Positions 19,783 to 31,475 of a DNA stretch of 64,000 bases are shown here, in pieces. A model generated the notes under the pieces. It had not been told where the DNA came from. It saw only the letters and a program-made list of their open reading frames with translations, and searched no databases. The translations under genes and the position numbers were made by a program. Source of the stretch: Solibacillus palustris. GTDB taxonomy: Bacteria; Bacillota; Bacilli; Bacillales_A; Planococcaceae. Each line of letters begins with the position of its first letter. Within the stretch, counting starts at the first letter, position 1. Location: assembly GCF_022549215.1 (NCBI RefSeq), contig NZ_JAKZFC010000001.1:868001-932000 (forward strand), given 5' to 3'.

Positions 19783-20259
19783 GTGAAGCAAAATCTTTCG
19801 AATGAAAAATTCACCAAATTATCTATCGTAGAAGTGCCAGATGGTGTTATTGGGAACATTCATCAATTTAGAAATTTTGATCCTTCTCGAATTGTACATT
19901 ATGAAATAAAAAGTGAGCGTTTGCTACTATTTATGGATGAAGAAATGCGTGTAGAGGCAATGACTGAATTTCGAAGTACAGCCGAGGCCTTTCATTATGA
20001 GGTAGGGCGAGGAGTTCGTCCAGAGGTGGAGGCTTTTTATCGATTTGATTATAAAGATGATTTTTCGGAATTATTATTTACCGTTGATCGAATTAAATAT
20101 GAGCAAGATATTTCAGCGGAAATGATTGAAATGAGTATTGTCGAGGATGCAATAAAATATCAAATTTATAGCAGAAGGCCTATCCATGTGCAGGTAAAAT
20201 ATATTGATTATGCAACAAATCAAATTTTTGTACAGCGAAATTATCCAGTGGAGCGATAA
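19783..20259 (+). CDS. Uncharacterised protein, 158 residues
   Basis: Begins at the GTG at 19783, preceded by TAGGGGGCG; an earlier in-frame start at 19759 sits before that ribosome site and is unlikely. The soluble product (KQNLSNEKFTKLSIVEVPDG near the start, ending YATNQIFVQRNYPVER) is acidic and has no membrane segment or recognisable motif. I do not recognise the family. It sits alone between the small membrane peptide gene and deoC. The 370 bases upstream of it (19413-19782) hold no other supported feature. Confidence 0.75.
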   Translation: MKQNLSNEKFTKLSIVEVPDGVIGNIHQFRNFDPSRIVHYEIKSERLLLFMDEEMRVEAMTEFRSTAEAFHYEVGRGVRPEVEAFYRFDYKDDFSELLFTVDRIKYEQDISAEMIEMSIVEDAIKYQIYSRRPIHVQVKYIDYATNQIFVQRNYPVER

Positions 20260-20381
20260 AAGTTATGTTTTGGTTCCTATGAGCAAGAAAATTGAGTTGT
20301 CTGATAATTTATCTCGTAACAATAACATGCTAAACTATAGAGGTACGGACAACTAAATAAATGTAAAGGGAGTAATTTAAA

Positions 20382-21050
20382 ATGACTCAAAACTATGCAG
20401 CAATGATTGACCACACGTTATTAAAGGCAGAATCTACACAAAAGCAAGTAGAACAAATTTGTGCAGAAGCAAAACAATACGGCTTTGCTTCAGTATGTGT
20501 CAATCCAACTTGGGTGAAATTTTGCTCACAGCAATTAGCTGGTACAGAGGTAAAAGTATGTACAGTAATTGGTTTTCCTTTAGGTGCTAATACTTCAGCT
20601 GTAAAGGCTTTTGAAACAAAGGATGCTATTGCTAACGGTGCTGGCGAAATTGATATGGTTATTAATATTGGTGCTTTAAAAGAGGGTAACTTTGATTTAG
20701 TTCGCGATGATATTAAAGCGGTAGTTGATGCAGCAAATGGTACACTTGTTAAAGTAATTATTGAATCTTGCTTATTAACGAATGAAGAAAAAGTAAAAGC
20801 TTGTGAATTATCAGTTGAAGCTGGCGCTGATTTCGTAAAAACTTCTACTGGTTTCTCAACTGGTGGTGCGACAGCGGAGGATATTGCTTTAATGCGTAAA
20901 ACAGTAGGTCCAGACCTTGGTGTTAAAGCTTCTGGTGGCGTTCGTAGTTTAGAAGATATGCAAACAATGATAGAAAATGGCGCAACTCGTATTGGTGCTT
21001 CATCAGGTGTTGCAATCATGAATGGATTAAAGTCAGATTCGAACTATTAA
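20382..21050 (+). CDS. deoC: Deoxyribose-phosphate aldolase
   Basis: Splits 2-deoxyribose-5-phosphate into glyceraldehyde-3-phosphate and acetaldehyde in deoxynucleoside breakdown. The 222-residue TIM barrel has the family motifs [40 protein letters not shown] and VKVIIESC. The Schiff-base lysine lies in [10 protein letters not shown], and GVKASGGVR binds phosphate. A good ribosome site (AAAGGGAG) precedes the ATG. It stands as a single gene ahead of rpsU. This position is not that of the Bacillus subtilis deoR-deoC operon; no regulator gene is adjacent. Confidence 0.97.
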   Translation: MTQNYAAMIDHTLLKAESTQKQVEQICAEAKQYGFASVCVNPTWVKFCSQQLAGTEVKVCTVIGFPLGANTSAVKAFETKDAIANGAGEIDMVINIGALKEGNFDLVRDDIKAVVDAANGTLVKVIIESCLLTNEEKVKACELSVEAGADFVKTSTGFSTGGATAEDIALMRKTVGPDLGVKASGGVRSLEDMQTMIENGATRIGASSGVAIMNGLKSDSNY

Positions 21051-21065
21051 TTGTAATAGTTTCTG

Positions 21066-21094
21066 TTGACTCTTATGGAACTATGCGTTATACT
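21066..21094 (+). promoter_or_regulatory. Sigma-A promoter of rpsU
   Basis: -35 TTGACT (21066-21071), 17-base spacer, -10 TATACT (21089-21094). It is 67 bases upstream of the rpsU start codon, close to consensus for a housekeeping promoter. Confidence 0.8.
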
Positions 21095-21160
21095 ACTTTA
21101 GTACACATTAGCTAGATGTTAATGTTGTATTGACGTGTGTTCGGAGGGAGGGAAAGAGAG

Positions 21161-21334
21161 ATGTCAAAAACTGTCGTTCGCAAAAACGAATCGCTTGAAG
21201 ATGCTCTTCGTCGCTTCAAACGTACTGTATCAAAATCAGGTACAATTCAAGAAGTTAGAAAGCGCGAATTCTACGAAAAACCTAGCGTAAAACGTAAAAA
21301 GAAATCAGAAGCTGCACGTAAACGTAAGTGGTAA
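21161..21334 (+). CDS. rpsU: 30S ribosomal protein S21
   Basis: 57-residue basic ribosomal protein of the small subunit platform. The sequence begins [20 protein letters not shown] and ends in a lysine/arginine-rich tail ([14 protein letters not shown]), standard for S21. The ATG at 21161 is used because GGAGGGAGGG lies just upstream, inside a longer frame that opens at 21137. It has its own promoter and terminator. In Bacillus subtilis yqeY follows rpsU; no yqeY is present here. Confidence 0.97.
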   Translation: MSKTVVRKNESLEDALRRFKRTVSKSGTIQEVRKREFYEKPSVKRKKKSEAARKRKW

Positions 21335-21398
21335 TTTCCCTGTAAATCCCTACGTTCATAACACGCAATTTTCAGATTCAATTGAGCAAATCAATGAT

Positions 21399-21434
21399 AT
21401 ACCCCGCAGTTGCCTTTAGGCAACTGCGGGGTAT
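21399..21434 (+). terminator. Strong terminator after rpsU
   Basis: Sixteen-base perfect stem ATACCCCGCAGTTGCC / GGCAACTGCGGGGTAT with a four-base loop, followed by a T-rich run. Confidence 0.9.
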
Positions 21435-21460
21435 TTGTATTTTTCTGAAATAAGGTGTCT

Positions 21461-21511
21461 TTCGAGCAAACTCGAAAAAATCTGTCGCAATTACACCAAG
21501 ACATAATTGAT
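21461..21511 (+). repeat. Partial intergenic repeat, copy C
   Basis: Contains only the right part of the family: TTCGAGCAAACTCGAAAAAA, then TCTGTCGCAATTACACCAAG and ACATAATTGAT, matching the right arm of hairpin two and the decayed third hairpin. It lies between the rpsU terminator and nfeD. Confidence 0.65.
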
Positions 21512-21666
21512 AAAGCTATAGCCAATCACGTATAATGAAGATGTCTAGAAAAAATATCCGAAAAATTGAATAATTTAACTTCATCTTTAATATTTTGAAA
21601 CTTTTTGTTCTTTGCTCCGTATAGTTAATGTACATAAAATTCAATGCTAAAGTGAGGTGATAGAAA

Positions 21667-22983
21667 ATTAAACGAACAAAAGTAGTTAGTTGGCTTTTTC
21701 TAATGGTGATGTCACTTGTCTTAGTTTTTCCATCGATAACAGCCTTTGCCAAAGGAACGGTTTATGAAATATCTGTTAATGATGAAATTGAAATGGGGCT
21801 GCATGAATATTTAAAACGGAGCTTTCAAGAAGCAACAAATGCTGGTGCGGATATGATTATTTTAAATATGCATACACCAGGTGGTTCTATTAATGCAGCC
21901 GTTGAAATTGGGAAGCTTATTGATTCGACGGAAATTCCTGTAATAGCGTTTGTCAATACGAATGCGATCTCAGCTGGAGCATATATTGCACTGCATGCCG
22001 ATCAGATTTATATGATGCCTACAGCGACAATGGGTTCTGCTGCGCCAATCGATACATCAGGTAATACAGCTGGTGCTAAGGTGGAAAGCTATTGGTTAAA
22101 AGAAATGACAGCTGCCGCACAAAGTTCGGACAACAACCGAGATCCAAAATTTGCTCAAGCAATGGTTGTGGATACAATCGATTTGCCAGAACTAAACCAG
22201 CCAGCCGGTAAATTGTTAACATTAACGGCACAAGAGGCTGAAAAAGTTAGGTATTCAGAAGGAACCGTTTCTTCTTTTAACGACCTTCTAAAGAAATTAA
22301 ATTTGGCTGATAGTGAAGTTGTTCAAGTCGAACAAACATTTGCTGAAAAGTTAGCGCGTTTCATTACGAATCCGATTATTGTACCAATCTTACTGTCAAT
22401 TGGGAGTATTGGTTTAGTTGTTGAATTGTATTCACCTGGCTTCGGGTTTCCAGGTACGATGGGGCTAGCTGCACTTGGGATGTTTTTCTTTGGGCATATG
22501 GTTGCCGGATTTGCGGGCTATGAATCATTGATTTTATTTGCGATTGGTCTGATTTTAGTTGTCGCCGAGTTAGTTGTTCCAGGGGGTATTATTGGGATAA
22601 TAGGTGGTGTATTAATCATCGGGAGTTTACTTTTTGCAGGGGAAAGCTTTGTCCATATGGCCTATTCAATATTAATCGCAATGATCATTGCTGGTATAGG
22701 AATGGTGATACTTATGAAATTCTTCGGAAAAAGACTTCATCTGTTCAACCGTCTCATATTAAAAGATGCGACGACAACAGAGGAAGGCTATGTATCCAAT
22801 ACAAACCGAATTGAATTAATTGGCAAGCAAGGGAAGTCTATTACACCATTACGTCCTTCTGGTACAGTTGTACTAGATGGTGAACGTCTGGATGTAGTAA
22901 CAGAAGGTAGCTATGTCGATGGTGGTAAAACAGTAGAAGTTATAAAAGTTGAAGGTTCGCGCATTGTTGTGCGAGAAATTTAA
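21667..22983 (+). CDS. yqeZ: NfeD-family membrane serine protease (YqeZ type)
   Basis: Long-form NfeD protein: signal peptide, ClpP-like serine protease domain (about 35-215), four to five membrane helices (about 230-350) and a C-terminal OB-fold NfeD domain. Such proteins work with flotillins in membrane microdomains, and floA is the next gene. Visible motifs are [13 protein letters not shown], the nucleophile region [11 protein letters not shown], and [13 protein letters not shown]. The preferred start is the ATT at 21667: GAGGTGAT ends five bases upstream, and the resulting KRTKVVSW sequence supplies the charged signal-peptide start before AFA. The first ATG (21703) has no ribosome site and loses that charge. 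If it is used, the signal peptide is unusually short. Confidence 0.9.
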   Translation: MKRTKVVSWLFLMVMSLVLVFPSITAFAKGTVYEISVNDEIEMGLHEYLKRSFQEATNAGADMIILNMHTPGGSINAAVEIGKLIDSTEIPVIAFVNTNAISAGAYIALHADQIYMMPTATMGSAAPIDTSGNTAGAKVESYWLKEMTAAAQSSDNNRDPKFAQAMVVDTIDLPELNQPAGKLLTLTAQEAEKVRYSEGTVSSFNDLLKKLNLADSEVVQVEQTFAEKLARFITNPIIVPILLSIGSIGLVVELYSPGFGFPGTMGLAALGMFFFGHMVAGFAGYESLILFAIGLILVVAELVVPGGIIGIIGGVLIIGSLLFAGESFVHMAYSILIAMIIAGIGMVILMKFFGKRLHLFNRLILKDATTTEEGYVSNTNRIELIGKQGKSITPLRPSGTVVLDGERLDVVTEGSYVDGGKTVEVIKVEGSRIVVREI

Positions 22984-23003
22984 GGAAAAGGTGGAGAAGT
23001 AGT

Positions 23004-24005
23004 ATGTGGTCTGACGCAACTTTAATTTCGTTAATTATCGGAATTGTAATCGTCTTTCTAATTTTAGCAGTTTTCTTCACATTTGTTCCGGTTGCACTAT
23101 GGATTAGCGCACTGGCAGCAGGTGTAAGAGTAAGTATTTTCACATTAATCGGGATGCGCTTACGTCGTGTAATTCCTTCACGTATCGTGAATCCGTTAAT
23201 TAAAGCGCATAAAGCAGGTATAGAAATTTCAATAAACCAATTAGAGTCACACTATTTAGCAGGTGGTAATGTTGACCGCGTAGTAAATGCATTAATCGCT
23301 GCGCATCGTGCAAACATTGAACTAACATTTGAGCGTTGTGCAGCAATCGACTTAGCTGGTCGTGATGTATTAGAAGCGGTTCAAATGTCGGTAAATCCAA
23401 AAGTAATCGAAACACCATTTATTTCTGGTGTTGCAATGAACGGGATCGAGGTAAAGGCAAAGGCACGAATTACGGTACGTGCAAACATCGAACGTTTAGT
23501 CGGTGGTGCTGGTGAAGATACAATCGTGGCACGTGTTGGTGAGGGGATTGTATCAACTTTAGGTAGTTCTGAATCGCATTCAAAGGTTTTAGAAAACCCA
23601 GATTTAATTTCTCAAACAGTACTTTCTAAAGGATTAGACTCTGGTACAGCATTCGAAATCTTATCGATCGATATTGCAGATGTTGATATCGGTAAAAACA
23701 TCGGTGCGGAATTACAAATTGAGCAAGCACAAGCAGATAAAAATATCGCACAAGCAAAAGCAGAAGAACGTCGTGCAATGGCCGTTGCCAATGAGCAAGA
23801 GATGATTGCGCGCGTACAAGAAATGAAGGCAAAAGTAGTAGAAGCTGAAGCGGAAGTACCAATGGCGTTAGCGGAAGCTTTACGTTCAGGGAACTTCGGG
23901 ATTATGGATTACATGAACTACAAAAATATTCAAGCGGATACGTCGATGCGTGATTCGATTTCAAAAGCATCGAATACTGATCATCAAGATCCGAAAAACA
24001 AATAA
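23004..24005 (+). CDS. floA: Flotillin-like protein FloA
   Basis: Membrane scaffold of functional microdomains; in Bacillus subtilis it affects sporulation, biofilm and secretion. 333 residues: an N-terminal membrane helix pair ([20 protein letters not shown] and following), an SPFH/PHB domain, and an Ala/Glu-rich coiled coil ([20 protein letters not shown]) near 230-290. A short polar tail ends the protein. It starts 20 bases after nfeD with ribosome site AAGGTGGAG, so the two are co-transcribed, as is usual. Confidence 0.96.
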   Translation: MWSDATLISLIIGIVIVFLILAVFFTFVPVALWISALAAGVRVSIFTLIGMRLRRVIPSRIVNPLIKAHKAGIEISINQLESHYLAGGNVDRVVNALIAAHRANIELTFERCAAIDLAGRDVLEAVQMSVNPKVIETPFISGVAMNGIEVKAKARITVRANIERLVGGAGEDTIVARVGEGIVSTLGSSESHSKVLENPDLISQTVLSKGLDSGTAFEILSIDIADVDIGKNIGAELQIEQAQADKNIAQAKAEERRAMAVANEQEMIARVQEMKAKVVEAEAEVPMALAEALRSGNFGIMDYMNYKNIQADTSMRDSISKASNTDHQDPKNK

Positions 24006-24028
24006 TCGAGGAAGGGAGTGAGCACTAA

Positions 24029-24502
24029 ATGGAAGCGTTAATTATTGCAATTGTCATTGGGATTATTAGCTCGTTATTTAAGGATAAAAACCAAAAACAA
24101 CAGCCTAATAAAAAGCCGACTAAACAAATGCCGCCATTTAGCAGTCAACCTGCTCCTCGAAAACAAAATACACGACCAGATACAAAACGGCAAAATCGCC
24201 CAAAAACATTGGAGGATTTTGCGAATGAAGTATTTGGCCAGTTAAATGAAAAAACAAAGCCGGTTGTGCAGAAGGTGGAGCCGCCTCTTGAAGTAGTATT
24301 ACCTCAAGAAGTATCAGTTCCACAAGTGAAAGAACGTCCAAAAATGGCAGAATCAACGCGTACTTTAAAAGAGCGACCAATCGTTGAAAAGCTAAAGCAA
24401 CAATCTGAAGGTCTACAAGTAGTGCCGAAAAACAATAAAGAGCTCATGCAGGCGTTTGTCATGGCAGAAGTGCTAGGCCCCCCTAAAGCTCGTCGTAAAT
24501 AA
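24029..24502 (+). CDS. Uncharacterised membrane-anchored protein after floA
   Basis: 157 residues. One N-terminal membrane helix (MEALIIAIVIGIISSLF) is followed by a low-complexity, Lys/Gln/Pro-rich region. A conserved-looking C-terminal piece ends the protein (ELMQAFVMAEVLGPPKARRK). The ribosome site GAAGGGAGTG supports the ATG. It begins 23 bases after floA and ends at a clear terminator, so it closes the nfeD-floA operon. Position matches yqfB of Bacillus subtilis but I see no sequence similarity that would justify the name. The ELMQAFVMAEVLGPP tail resembles those found in several Firmicutes hypothetical proteins; function unknown. Confidence 0.8.
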   Translation: MEALIIAIVIGIISSLFKDKNQKQQPNKKPTKQMPPFSSQPAPRKQNTRPDTKRQNRPKTLEDFANEVFGQLNEKTKPVVQKVEPPLEVVLPQEVSVPQVKERPKMAESTRTLKERPIVEKLKQQSEGLQVVPKNNKELMQAFVMAEVLGPPKARRK

Positions 24503-24505
24503 TGG

Positions 24506-24546
24506 AAAAGGGAATGTTGAACTTGGTTTCAGCATTCCCTTTTTTA
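24506..24546 (+). terminator. Terminator of the nfeD-floA operon
   Basis: AAAAGGGAATGTTGA pairs imperfectly with TTCAGCATTCCCTTTTTT; T run at the end. Confidence 0.85.
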
Positions 24547-24628
24547 CGATCTGGAAAATACCTAATACAAATGCATGTTCATGTCCCTTTTAATCACTGC
24601 ATATAGTGCATAAAGGGGGAAATTTTTT

Positions 24629-24862
24629 TTGAAAAAATTATTCGAAGCACAAAATATGTTGTCGATGAAGCAATTTGAACGGCTGAGATTTGATGGAATG
24701 TATGCACTTGAACAAATTACAGAGCATCAATATGCATGTCAGACAGATCGGTTTCACATACTAATTGAAGCTAAGAAAATTAACGTGCAGCATTTATTTG
24801 ATTCGGGATTTTTATTGGACTGCGAATCATTACAAAAACTTGTAATTGAGCGCATTTCATGA
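24629..24862 (+). CDS. yqfC: YqfC-like sporulation protein (divergent)
   Basis: 77 residues from a TTG start at 24629, preceded by AAAGGGGGAA. The middle (YALEQITEHQYACQTDRFHI, then LIEAKKINV) fits the YabP/YqfC beta-strand pattern of a short membrane-distal domain, though similarity is weak. The main argument is position: it overlaps yqfD by four bases (ATGA), as in other endospore formers. YqfC and YqfD work in the mother cell under SigE and are needed for efficient sporulation in Bacillus subtilis. Shorter than the usual 93 residues. Confidence 0.7.
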   Translation: MKKLFEAQNMLSMKQFERLRFDGMYALEQITEHQYACQTDRFHILIEAKKINVQHLFDSGFLLDCESLQKLVIERIS

Positions 24863-25962
24863 TGAATCATCAAATAGTTATCATTTCAGTAAAACAAAGT
24901 GAAAATGTCTCTAAGTTTTTACAACAACTAAAATTACAACATATTCCTATACGTAAGCTGGGATTTTCAAAAGAACATTTGATGTTTGAAATTGATGTGC
25001 AGCATTTGCGAGCATTACGTAAAATTCGAAAACGCTATGCTGTGAAACTAACAATTCGGTACAAAGCGCCACATAAAATTTTGCAAAGAGACGGGACTAC
25101 GCTTATCGGGTTACTATTATTAACGATTGTTCCGATTATTTTAGCACAATTTATTTGGCGAGTAGAGATAGATGCAAATACAGTGGAGTTAGTGGATGAA
25201 ATGGACAACTATTTGCAAAGTGAAATGAAAATAACCATGCCCATTTTTAAACGACAGTTTTATTCGGATCGGGAATTACGTCAACAGCTAATGGAACATT
25301 TTCGACAATTTTCTTGGGTACATATTACAAAGCAAGGAAGTAGAGTGACGCTTACACCACAGTTAGCACCAAAGGAAACGATATCTTTAAAACAAAGCAT
25401 GAATCAGCATTTAATTGCATCGAATAGTGGCGTGATTACGCATTTTGATATTGAGCGCGGTGTACGTAAAGTAGAACCAAATATGACAGTTTATAAAGGG
25501 GATACACTTGTATCAGGTGTATTGATGCGCGATGATGAGGTGTTTGTTGTGGGTGCGCAAGGTGAAGTTTATGCGGATTATTGGCTTGAAACAACCTTTT
25601 CAATTCCAAAAACGATTGAAATGCAAGTACTGGATGAGATTAACTGGGATATAGAAATAAATTGGAATCAATTAGCTAGTAGTTGGAAAGAAAAATCGCT
25701 AACCCCGTTAAAGTCGCTTATTGTGCATACGCCATCTCGTGTATTTCATAACAAAACGGAAACAATAAGCGAAAATGATATAGAAAAAGTAATTTTACCA
25801 TTATTACATGAAAAAATGATCCGTTCTTTGCCGCTAAAATCTACGATAAAATCCGAAAAACTTTTGCACGTCTACGCTGATGATGATACAGTAAAGGGGA
25901 AAGTCCTATATTTGGTAAATGAAAATATTGCAACACCACTACCAATTCACCAAGGAGAATGA
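24859..25962 (+). CDS. yqfD: Stage IV-type sporulation protein YqfD
   Basis: 367 residues with one membrane helix (TLIGLLLLTIVPIILAQFIW at about 80-100) between an N-terminal cytoplasmic domain and a long extracytoplasmic domain. Family traits seen are the basic region before the helix (RKIRKRYAVKL), the RVEIDAN segment just after it, and a middle SNSGVITHFDIERG region with KGDTLVSGVL downstream. It is translationally coupled to yqfC and followed at once by phoH, as in Bacillus. Overall conservation to the best-known members is modest. Confidence 0.85.
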   Translation: MMNHQIVIISVKQSENVSKFLQQLKLQHIPIRKLGFSKEHLMFEIDVQHLRALRKIRKRYAVKLTIRYKAPHKILQRDGTTLIGLLLLTIVPIILAQFIWRVEIDANTVELVDEMDNYLQSEMKITMPIFKRQFYSDRELRQQLMEHFRQFSWVHITKQGSRVTLTPQLAPKETISLKQSMNQHLIASNSGVITHFDIERGVRKVEPNMTVYKGDTLVSGVLMRDDEVFVVGAQGEVYADYWLETTFSIPKTIEMQVLDEINWDIEINWNQLASSWKEKSLTPLKSLIVHTPSRVFHNKTETISENDIEKVILPLLHEKMIRSLPLKSTIKSEKLLHVYADDDTVKGKVLYLVNENIATPLPIHQGE

Positions 25963-25964
25963 GT

Positions 25965-26924
25965 ATGTCACTAAAATTTATTGAGCTTCAAATCGACAAT
26001 CCAAATGAAGCGGTCATGCTGTTAGGAATATCCGATGCAAATATAACATTAATTGAAGAAACGTATGGTGTTCAAATTATTACGCGCGGCGAAGTAATTC
26101 AAATCGCGGGTGAAGATGAAGTGAAGAAAAAACATGCATATGACGTATTAGCAGCGCTATTGAAGGTCATTCGGAAAAATATTAATATTGACCAGCGTGA
26201 CGTTTCTACGGCTATTGAAATGGCGAATAAAGGCACGATTGAGTATTATGCAGAACTTTATGATGAAGAAATTGCACGCAACACAAAAGGCAAGCCAATT
26301 CGTGCAAAAACGATTGGACAACGTGAATATATCCGTGCGATTCGTCATAAAGATTTGATTTTTGGAATTGGGCCAGCTGGTACGGGAAAAACGTATTTAG
26401 CTGTTGTAATGGCAACACAGGCATTAAAAAATGGTCATGTGAAGCGGATTATTTTAACGCGTCCAGCAGTTGAAGCCGGGGAATCTCTAGGCTTTCTACC
26501 AGGGGATTTAAAGGAAAAGGTGGACCCGTATTTACGTCCACTATATGACGCACTGCATGACATTTATGGTCAAGAGCAAACACAGCGTCTTATTGAACGT
26601 GGAACAATTGAAATTGCGCCACTTGCTTATATGCGCGGTCGTACATTAGACGATGCTTTTGTAATTTTAGACGAGGCTCAAAACACAACACACCAGCAAA
26701 TGAAAATGTTTTTAACGCGATTAGGCTTTGGTTCGAAAATGGTTATCACTGGCGATAAAACGCAAATTGATTTACCTAAAAACACGCAATCTGGTTTAAT
26801 TATTGCCGAGCGCACATTAAAATATGTAAAAGACATACACTTCCAAATTTTAGAACAGGGAGATGTTGTCCGACATCCGCTTGTTGCAAAAGTGATTCAA
26901 GCATATTCGGATCAAGAATTATAA
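25965..26924 (+). CDS. phoH: PhoH family ATPase (PhoH-like)
   Basis: P-loop ATPase of the PhoH family, found next to ybeY in many bacteria and linked to RNA metabolism. About 319 residues. Start ATG at 25965 is preferred over 25959 because AAGGAG ends seven bases before it. An N-terminal KH-like segment comes first (residues about 1-90). Walker A is GPAGTGKTYL and Walker B is AFVILDEAQNT; VITGDKTQIDLP is also conserved. It nearly touches yqfD. A terminator follows the stop codon. Confidence 0.95.
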   Translation: MSLKFIELQIDNPNEAVMLLGISDANITLIEETYGVQIITRGEVIQIAGEDEVKKKHAYDVLAALLKVIRKNINIDQRDVSTAIEMANKGTIEYYAELYDEEIARNTKGKPIRAKTIGQREYIRAIRHKDLIFGIGPAGTGKTYLAVVMATQALKNGHVKRIILTRPAVEAGESLGFLPGDLKEKVDPYLRPLYDALHDIYGQEQTQRLIERGTIEIAPLAYMRGRTLDDAFVILDEAQNTTHQQMKMFLTRLGFGSKMVITGDKTQIDLPKNTQSGLIIAERTLKYVKDIHFQILEQGDVVRHPLVAKVIQAYSDQEL

Positions 26925-26927
26925 AAT

Positions 26928-26964
26928 CGACCACCCAATTTCAAAATAAGTTGGGTGGTTTTTC
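26928..26964 (+). terminator. Terminator after phoH
   Basis: ACCACCCAA / TTGGGTGGT stem with a 12-base loop and T run (26928-26964). Confidence 0.85.
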
Positions 26965-27066
26965 TATGAGTAGATACATAAATTTGAAAAACATGTAACC
27001 TTTTCGTCAACAGAGAGTAATAAATTTGATAGAATAAAAACTATAGAGAAAAAATGGAGGTGCCTG

Positions 27067-29172
27067 ATGAAAGAAAAGTTAAACAAGCTCATCCAGCTCG
27101 TTAGTTTTCGGACATTATTGATTGTCGTTTTGTCGATTACTGCTGTCCTGCAATTTTCACTGATGGTTGAAAATGTACGTGGGGTTACATATGATATTAA
27201 GCTGACGGAATTATCGCCAGAAACAATCCGTTCAATGAAAACGGTTGAAGATACAGCGAAAACTGAAATTGATAAGGATCATGCAGAAGAGGCTGTAGAA
27301 CCTGTTTACGTTTTTAAAGAAGACATAGCTGATCATCGTGCCACATTTGTAACAACGATTTTTGATATAGTATTAGAGGCGAAAAAAGATATAGAAGAAG
27401 ATGGCGAGTACACGCAAGAAGAGCAAGAGGAATTATTGCGTGCAGATTTAAAAAATATTTTAGAAAATCAGCAATCACTAACGATTTCAGATGCACAGCT
27501 GAAAAATTTGTTAGCTGCAACAACCGAACAAATAGAAGCTACACGTGATACACTAGCGTCTTTAGTAGAAGTAAACTTAGACCGCCCATTACGTAAAGAA
27601 AATTTAATCACATATCGTAATGATTTAGAAAGTAAAATTCGTCAACAGCCTGCTATTTTAGACAGCTTAATGAGTGTTGCAGTTATTGTTGGACGAGCAG
27701 CAGTTGTTGAAACAGAAATTTTAGATGAAGAGAAAACGGCAATTGCTAAGCAACAAGCTCGTGAAGCGATAGAACCGACGCGAATTTTACAAGGACAAAT
27801 TATTGTGCAAGAAGGGGAAGTCGTTACACGAGAAATTTATCGCCAACTTGAGTTACTTGGAATGCTTGATAATAAAGTATCTATCAAGCCGATTATTGGT
27901 CTTTTGTTTTTAATTTTATTGCAAATGGCATTTTTATTTGTACTATTCGATCAATCAAAAAAAGAGGTATCAAAGAAACGCAAAGATTTGTTTGTGACAG
28001 TAATTGTTTATGCTGTTGCACTTGTGACGATGAAGATTATTGGGTTAATCGCTTCCAATTTCGATGTAATGTTGGCGTTTATCTATCCGTCAGCTATGGC
28101 GACAATGCTTGTTCGTATTTTAGCAAATGAAAAGGCGGCTAGTATTGTAACGGTAATAACAGCAGCATCAGCGGGAATCATCTTCCATGAAGGTTATGCG
28201 GCAGTATTACAAATGGATGCAGCCCTTTATATTTTGTTTGGTGGCTTTGCTGCGTTGATATTTATGCGTAGCTTTGAAAAGCGTTCTGACATTTTACAGG
28301 CAGTAGCGATTATTACACTAGTAAATTTGATTTTTATTGCGTTTTATTTATTGATGTCTCAAACCGGTTTTGAATTTAAGGAGATTTCCTTTTATATTGG
28401 AGCAGCTATCATTTCAGGATTACTATCTGGTGCACTGACGATGGGGCTGTTGCCGTACTTTGAATCGGCCTTTGGTATATTATCGACGATGCGCTTAATT
28501 GAACTATCGAATCCGAATCATCCATTATTGAAAAAAGTACTAACGGAAACGCCTGGTACGTATCATCATAGTATTATGGTAGCGAATTTGGCTGAGGCAG
28601 CTTGTGAGGCCATTGGTGCGGATGGCTTGCTTGCGCGTGTTGGTTGCTATTATCATGATGTAGGGAAAACGCGCAGACCGCTATTTTTCATCGAAAATCA
28701 AATGGGCACTAATCCGCATGATTCATTACCTCCTGAAAGTAGCGCAGAAATCATTATTGCGCACACAACAGATGGTGCAGAACTCCTGCGTAAATACAAA
28801 ATGCCACAAGAAATTATTGATATTTGTTTGCAACATCATGGGACAAGCTTACTAAAATACTTCCTGTTTAAAGCAAAAGAAGAAGGGAAACAATTGGATG
28901 AACAAACATTCCGTTATCCCGGACCGAAGCCACAAACAAAGGAAGCCGCAATTATTAGTGTAGCAGATAGTGTGGAGGCAGCTGTGCGTTCGATAAAGGA
29001 ACCAAACGCACAAAAAATTCAAAAGCTTGTGCAGTCGATTATTCAAGACCGTGTACAAGATGATCAGTTTGACGAATGTGATATTTCATTAAAAGAATTA
29101 AAAATGATTGAAGATGTATTATGTGAAACATTGAATGGGACGTTCCACTCGCGTATTGAATATCCAAAATGA
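27067..29172 (+). CDS. pgpH: Cyclic-di-AMP phosphodiesterase PgpH (7TM-HD, YqfF)
   Basis: Membrane enzyme that hydrolyses the second messenger c-di-AMP. 701 residues: an N-terminal membrane helix (TLLIVVLSITAVLQFSLMV), a large extracytoplasmic 7TMR-HDED domain (about 45-275), seven membrane helices (about 275-470), and a cytoplasmic HD domain. The HD motifs are TYHHSIMVANLAE, YYHDVGKTRRP and ICLQHHGTSL. ybeY follows after 18 bases, which is the usual order. The ribosome site ATGGAGGTG is strong. Confidence 0.95.
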   Translation: MKEKLNKLIQLVSFRTLLIVVLSITAVLQFSLMVENVRGVTYDIKLTELSPETIRSMKTVEDTAKTEIDKDHAEEAVEPVYVFKEDIADHRATFVTTIFDIVLEAKKDIEEDGEYTQEEQEELLRADLKNILENQQSLTISDAQLKNLLAATTEQIEATRDTLASLVEVNLDRPLRKENLITYRNDLESKIRQQPAILDSLMSVAVIVGRAAVVETEILDEEKTAIAKQQAREAIEPTRILQGQIIVQEGEVVTREIYRQLELLGMLDNKVSIKPIIGLLFLILLQMAFLFVLFDQSKKEVSKKRKDLFVTVIVYAVALVTMKIIGLIASNFDVMLAFIYPSAMATMLVRILANEKAASIVTVITAASAGIIFHEGYAAVLQMDAALYILFGGFAALIFMRSFEKRSDILQAVAIITLVNLIFIAFYLLMSQTGFEFKEISFYIGAAIISGLLSGALTMGLLPYFESAFGILSTMRLIELSNPNHPLLKKVLTETPGTYHHSIMVANLAEAACEAIGADGLLARVGCYYHDVGKTRRPLFFIENQMGTNPHDSLPPESSAEIIIAHTTDGAELLRKYKMPQEIIDICLQHHGTSLLKYFLFKAKEEGKQLDEQTFRYPGPKPQTKEAAIISVADSVEAAVRSIKEPNAQKIQKLVQSIIQDRVQDDQFDECDISLKELKMIEDVLCETLNGTFHSRIEYPK

Positions 29173-29190
29173 TTGTAGGAGGGAACAATA

Positions 29191-29662
29191 ATGTTATTAA
29201 TCGATTTTTTAGATGAGACCAATAAAGTGCAAGATACACATATTGAATTAGTAGAAAAATTATTACAGCACGCGGCACAAATGGAAGGTATTGAAGACGG
29301 TTCGGAAGTGTCGATTACATTCGTAACGAACGAAGCCATTCATGATATTAATCGTGAATATCGTGATAAAGACCAACCAACAGATGTTATTTCCTTTGCT
29401 TTAGAAGAAATGGGTGAAGGGGAAGTACAAATTATCGGAGAAGGCATTCCACGAATTTTAGGTGATATTATTATTTCGACAGATCGTACACGTGAACAAG
29501 CCGAGGACTTCGGTCATTCATTTGAACGTGAATTAGGCTTTTTAGCGGTGCATGGTTTCTTACATTTATTGGGCTATGACCATATGGAGCCAGAAGATGA
29601 GAAGGTTATGTTCAGGAAGCAAAACGAAATTTTAGAATCATACGGCTTAGGTCGTGATACGA

Positions 29663-29676
<14 letters not shown>
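29191..29676 (+). CDS. ybeY: Endoribonuclease YbeY
   Basis: Zinc-dependent single-strand RNase involved in 16S rRNA 3'-end maturation and ribosome quality control. 161 residues with the three-histidine metal motif in [13 protein letters not shown] at about 130, and [11 protein letters not shown] upstream. Good ribosome site TAGGAGGG before the ATG. It overlaps the start of dgkA. Confidence 0.97.
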
Positions 29677-31359
<1,683 letters not shown>

Positions 31360-31365
31360 TAGTTT

Positions 31366-31405
31366 AAACAGATGTGACGTATAATTGTCATATCTGTTTT
31401 TATTT
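31366..31405 (+). terminator. Terminator after era
   Basis: AACAGATGTGAC pairs with GTCATATCTGTTT, followed by TTTATTTT. Confidence 0.8.
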
Positions 31406-31475
31406 TCCTTTGCATAAATAGTTATGTTTGATACTATTTATTAGGTAATAATTTACATAAAAGGTAGGTGAGAGA

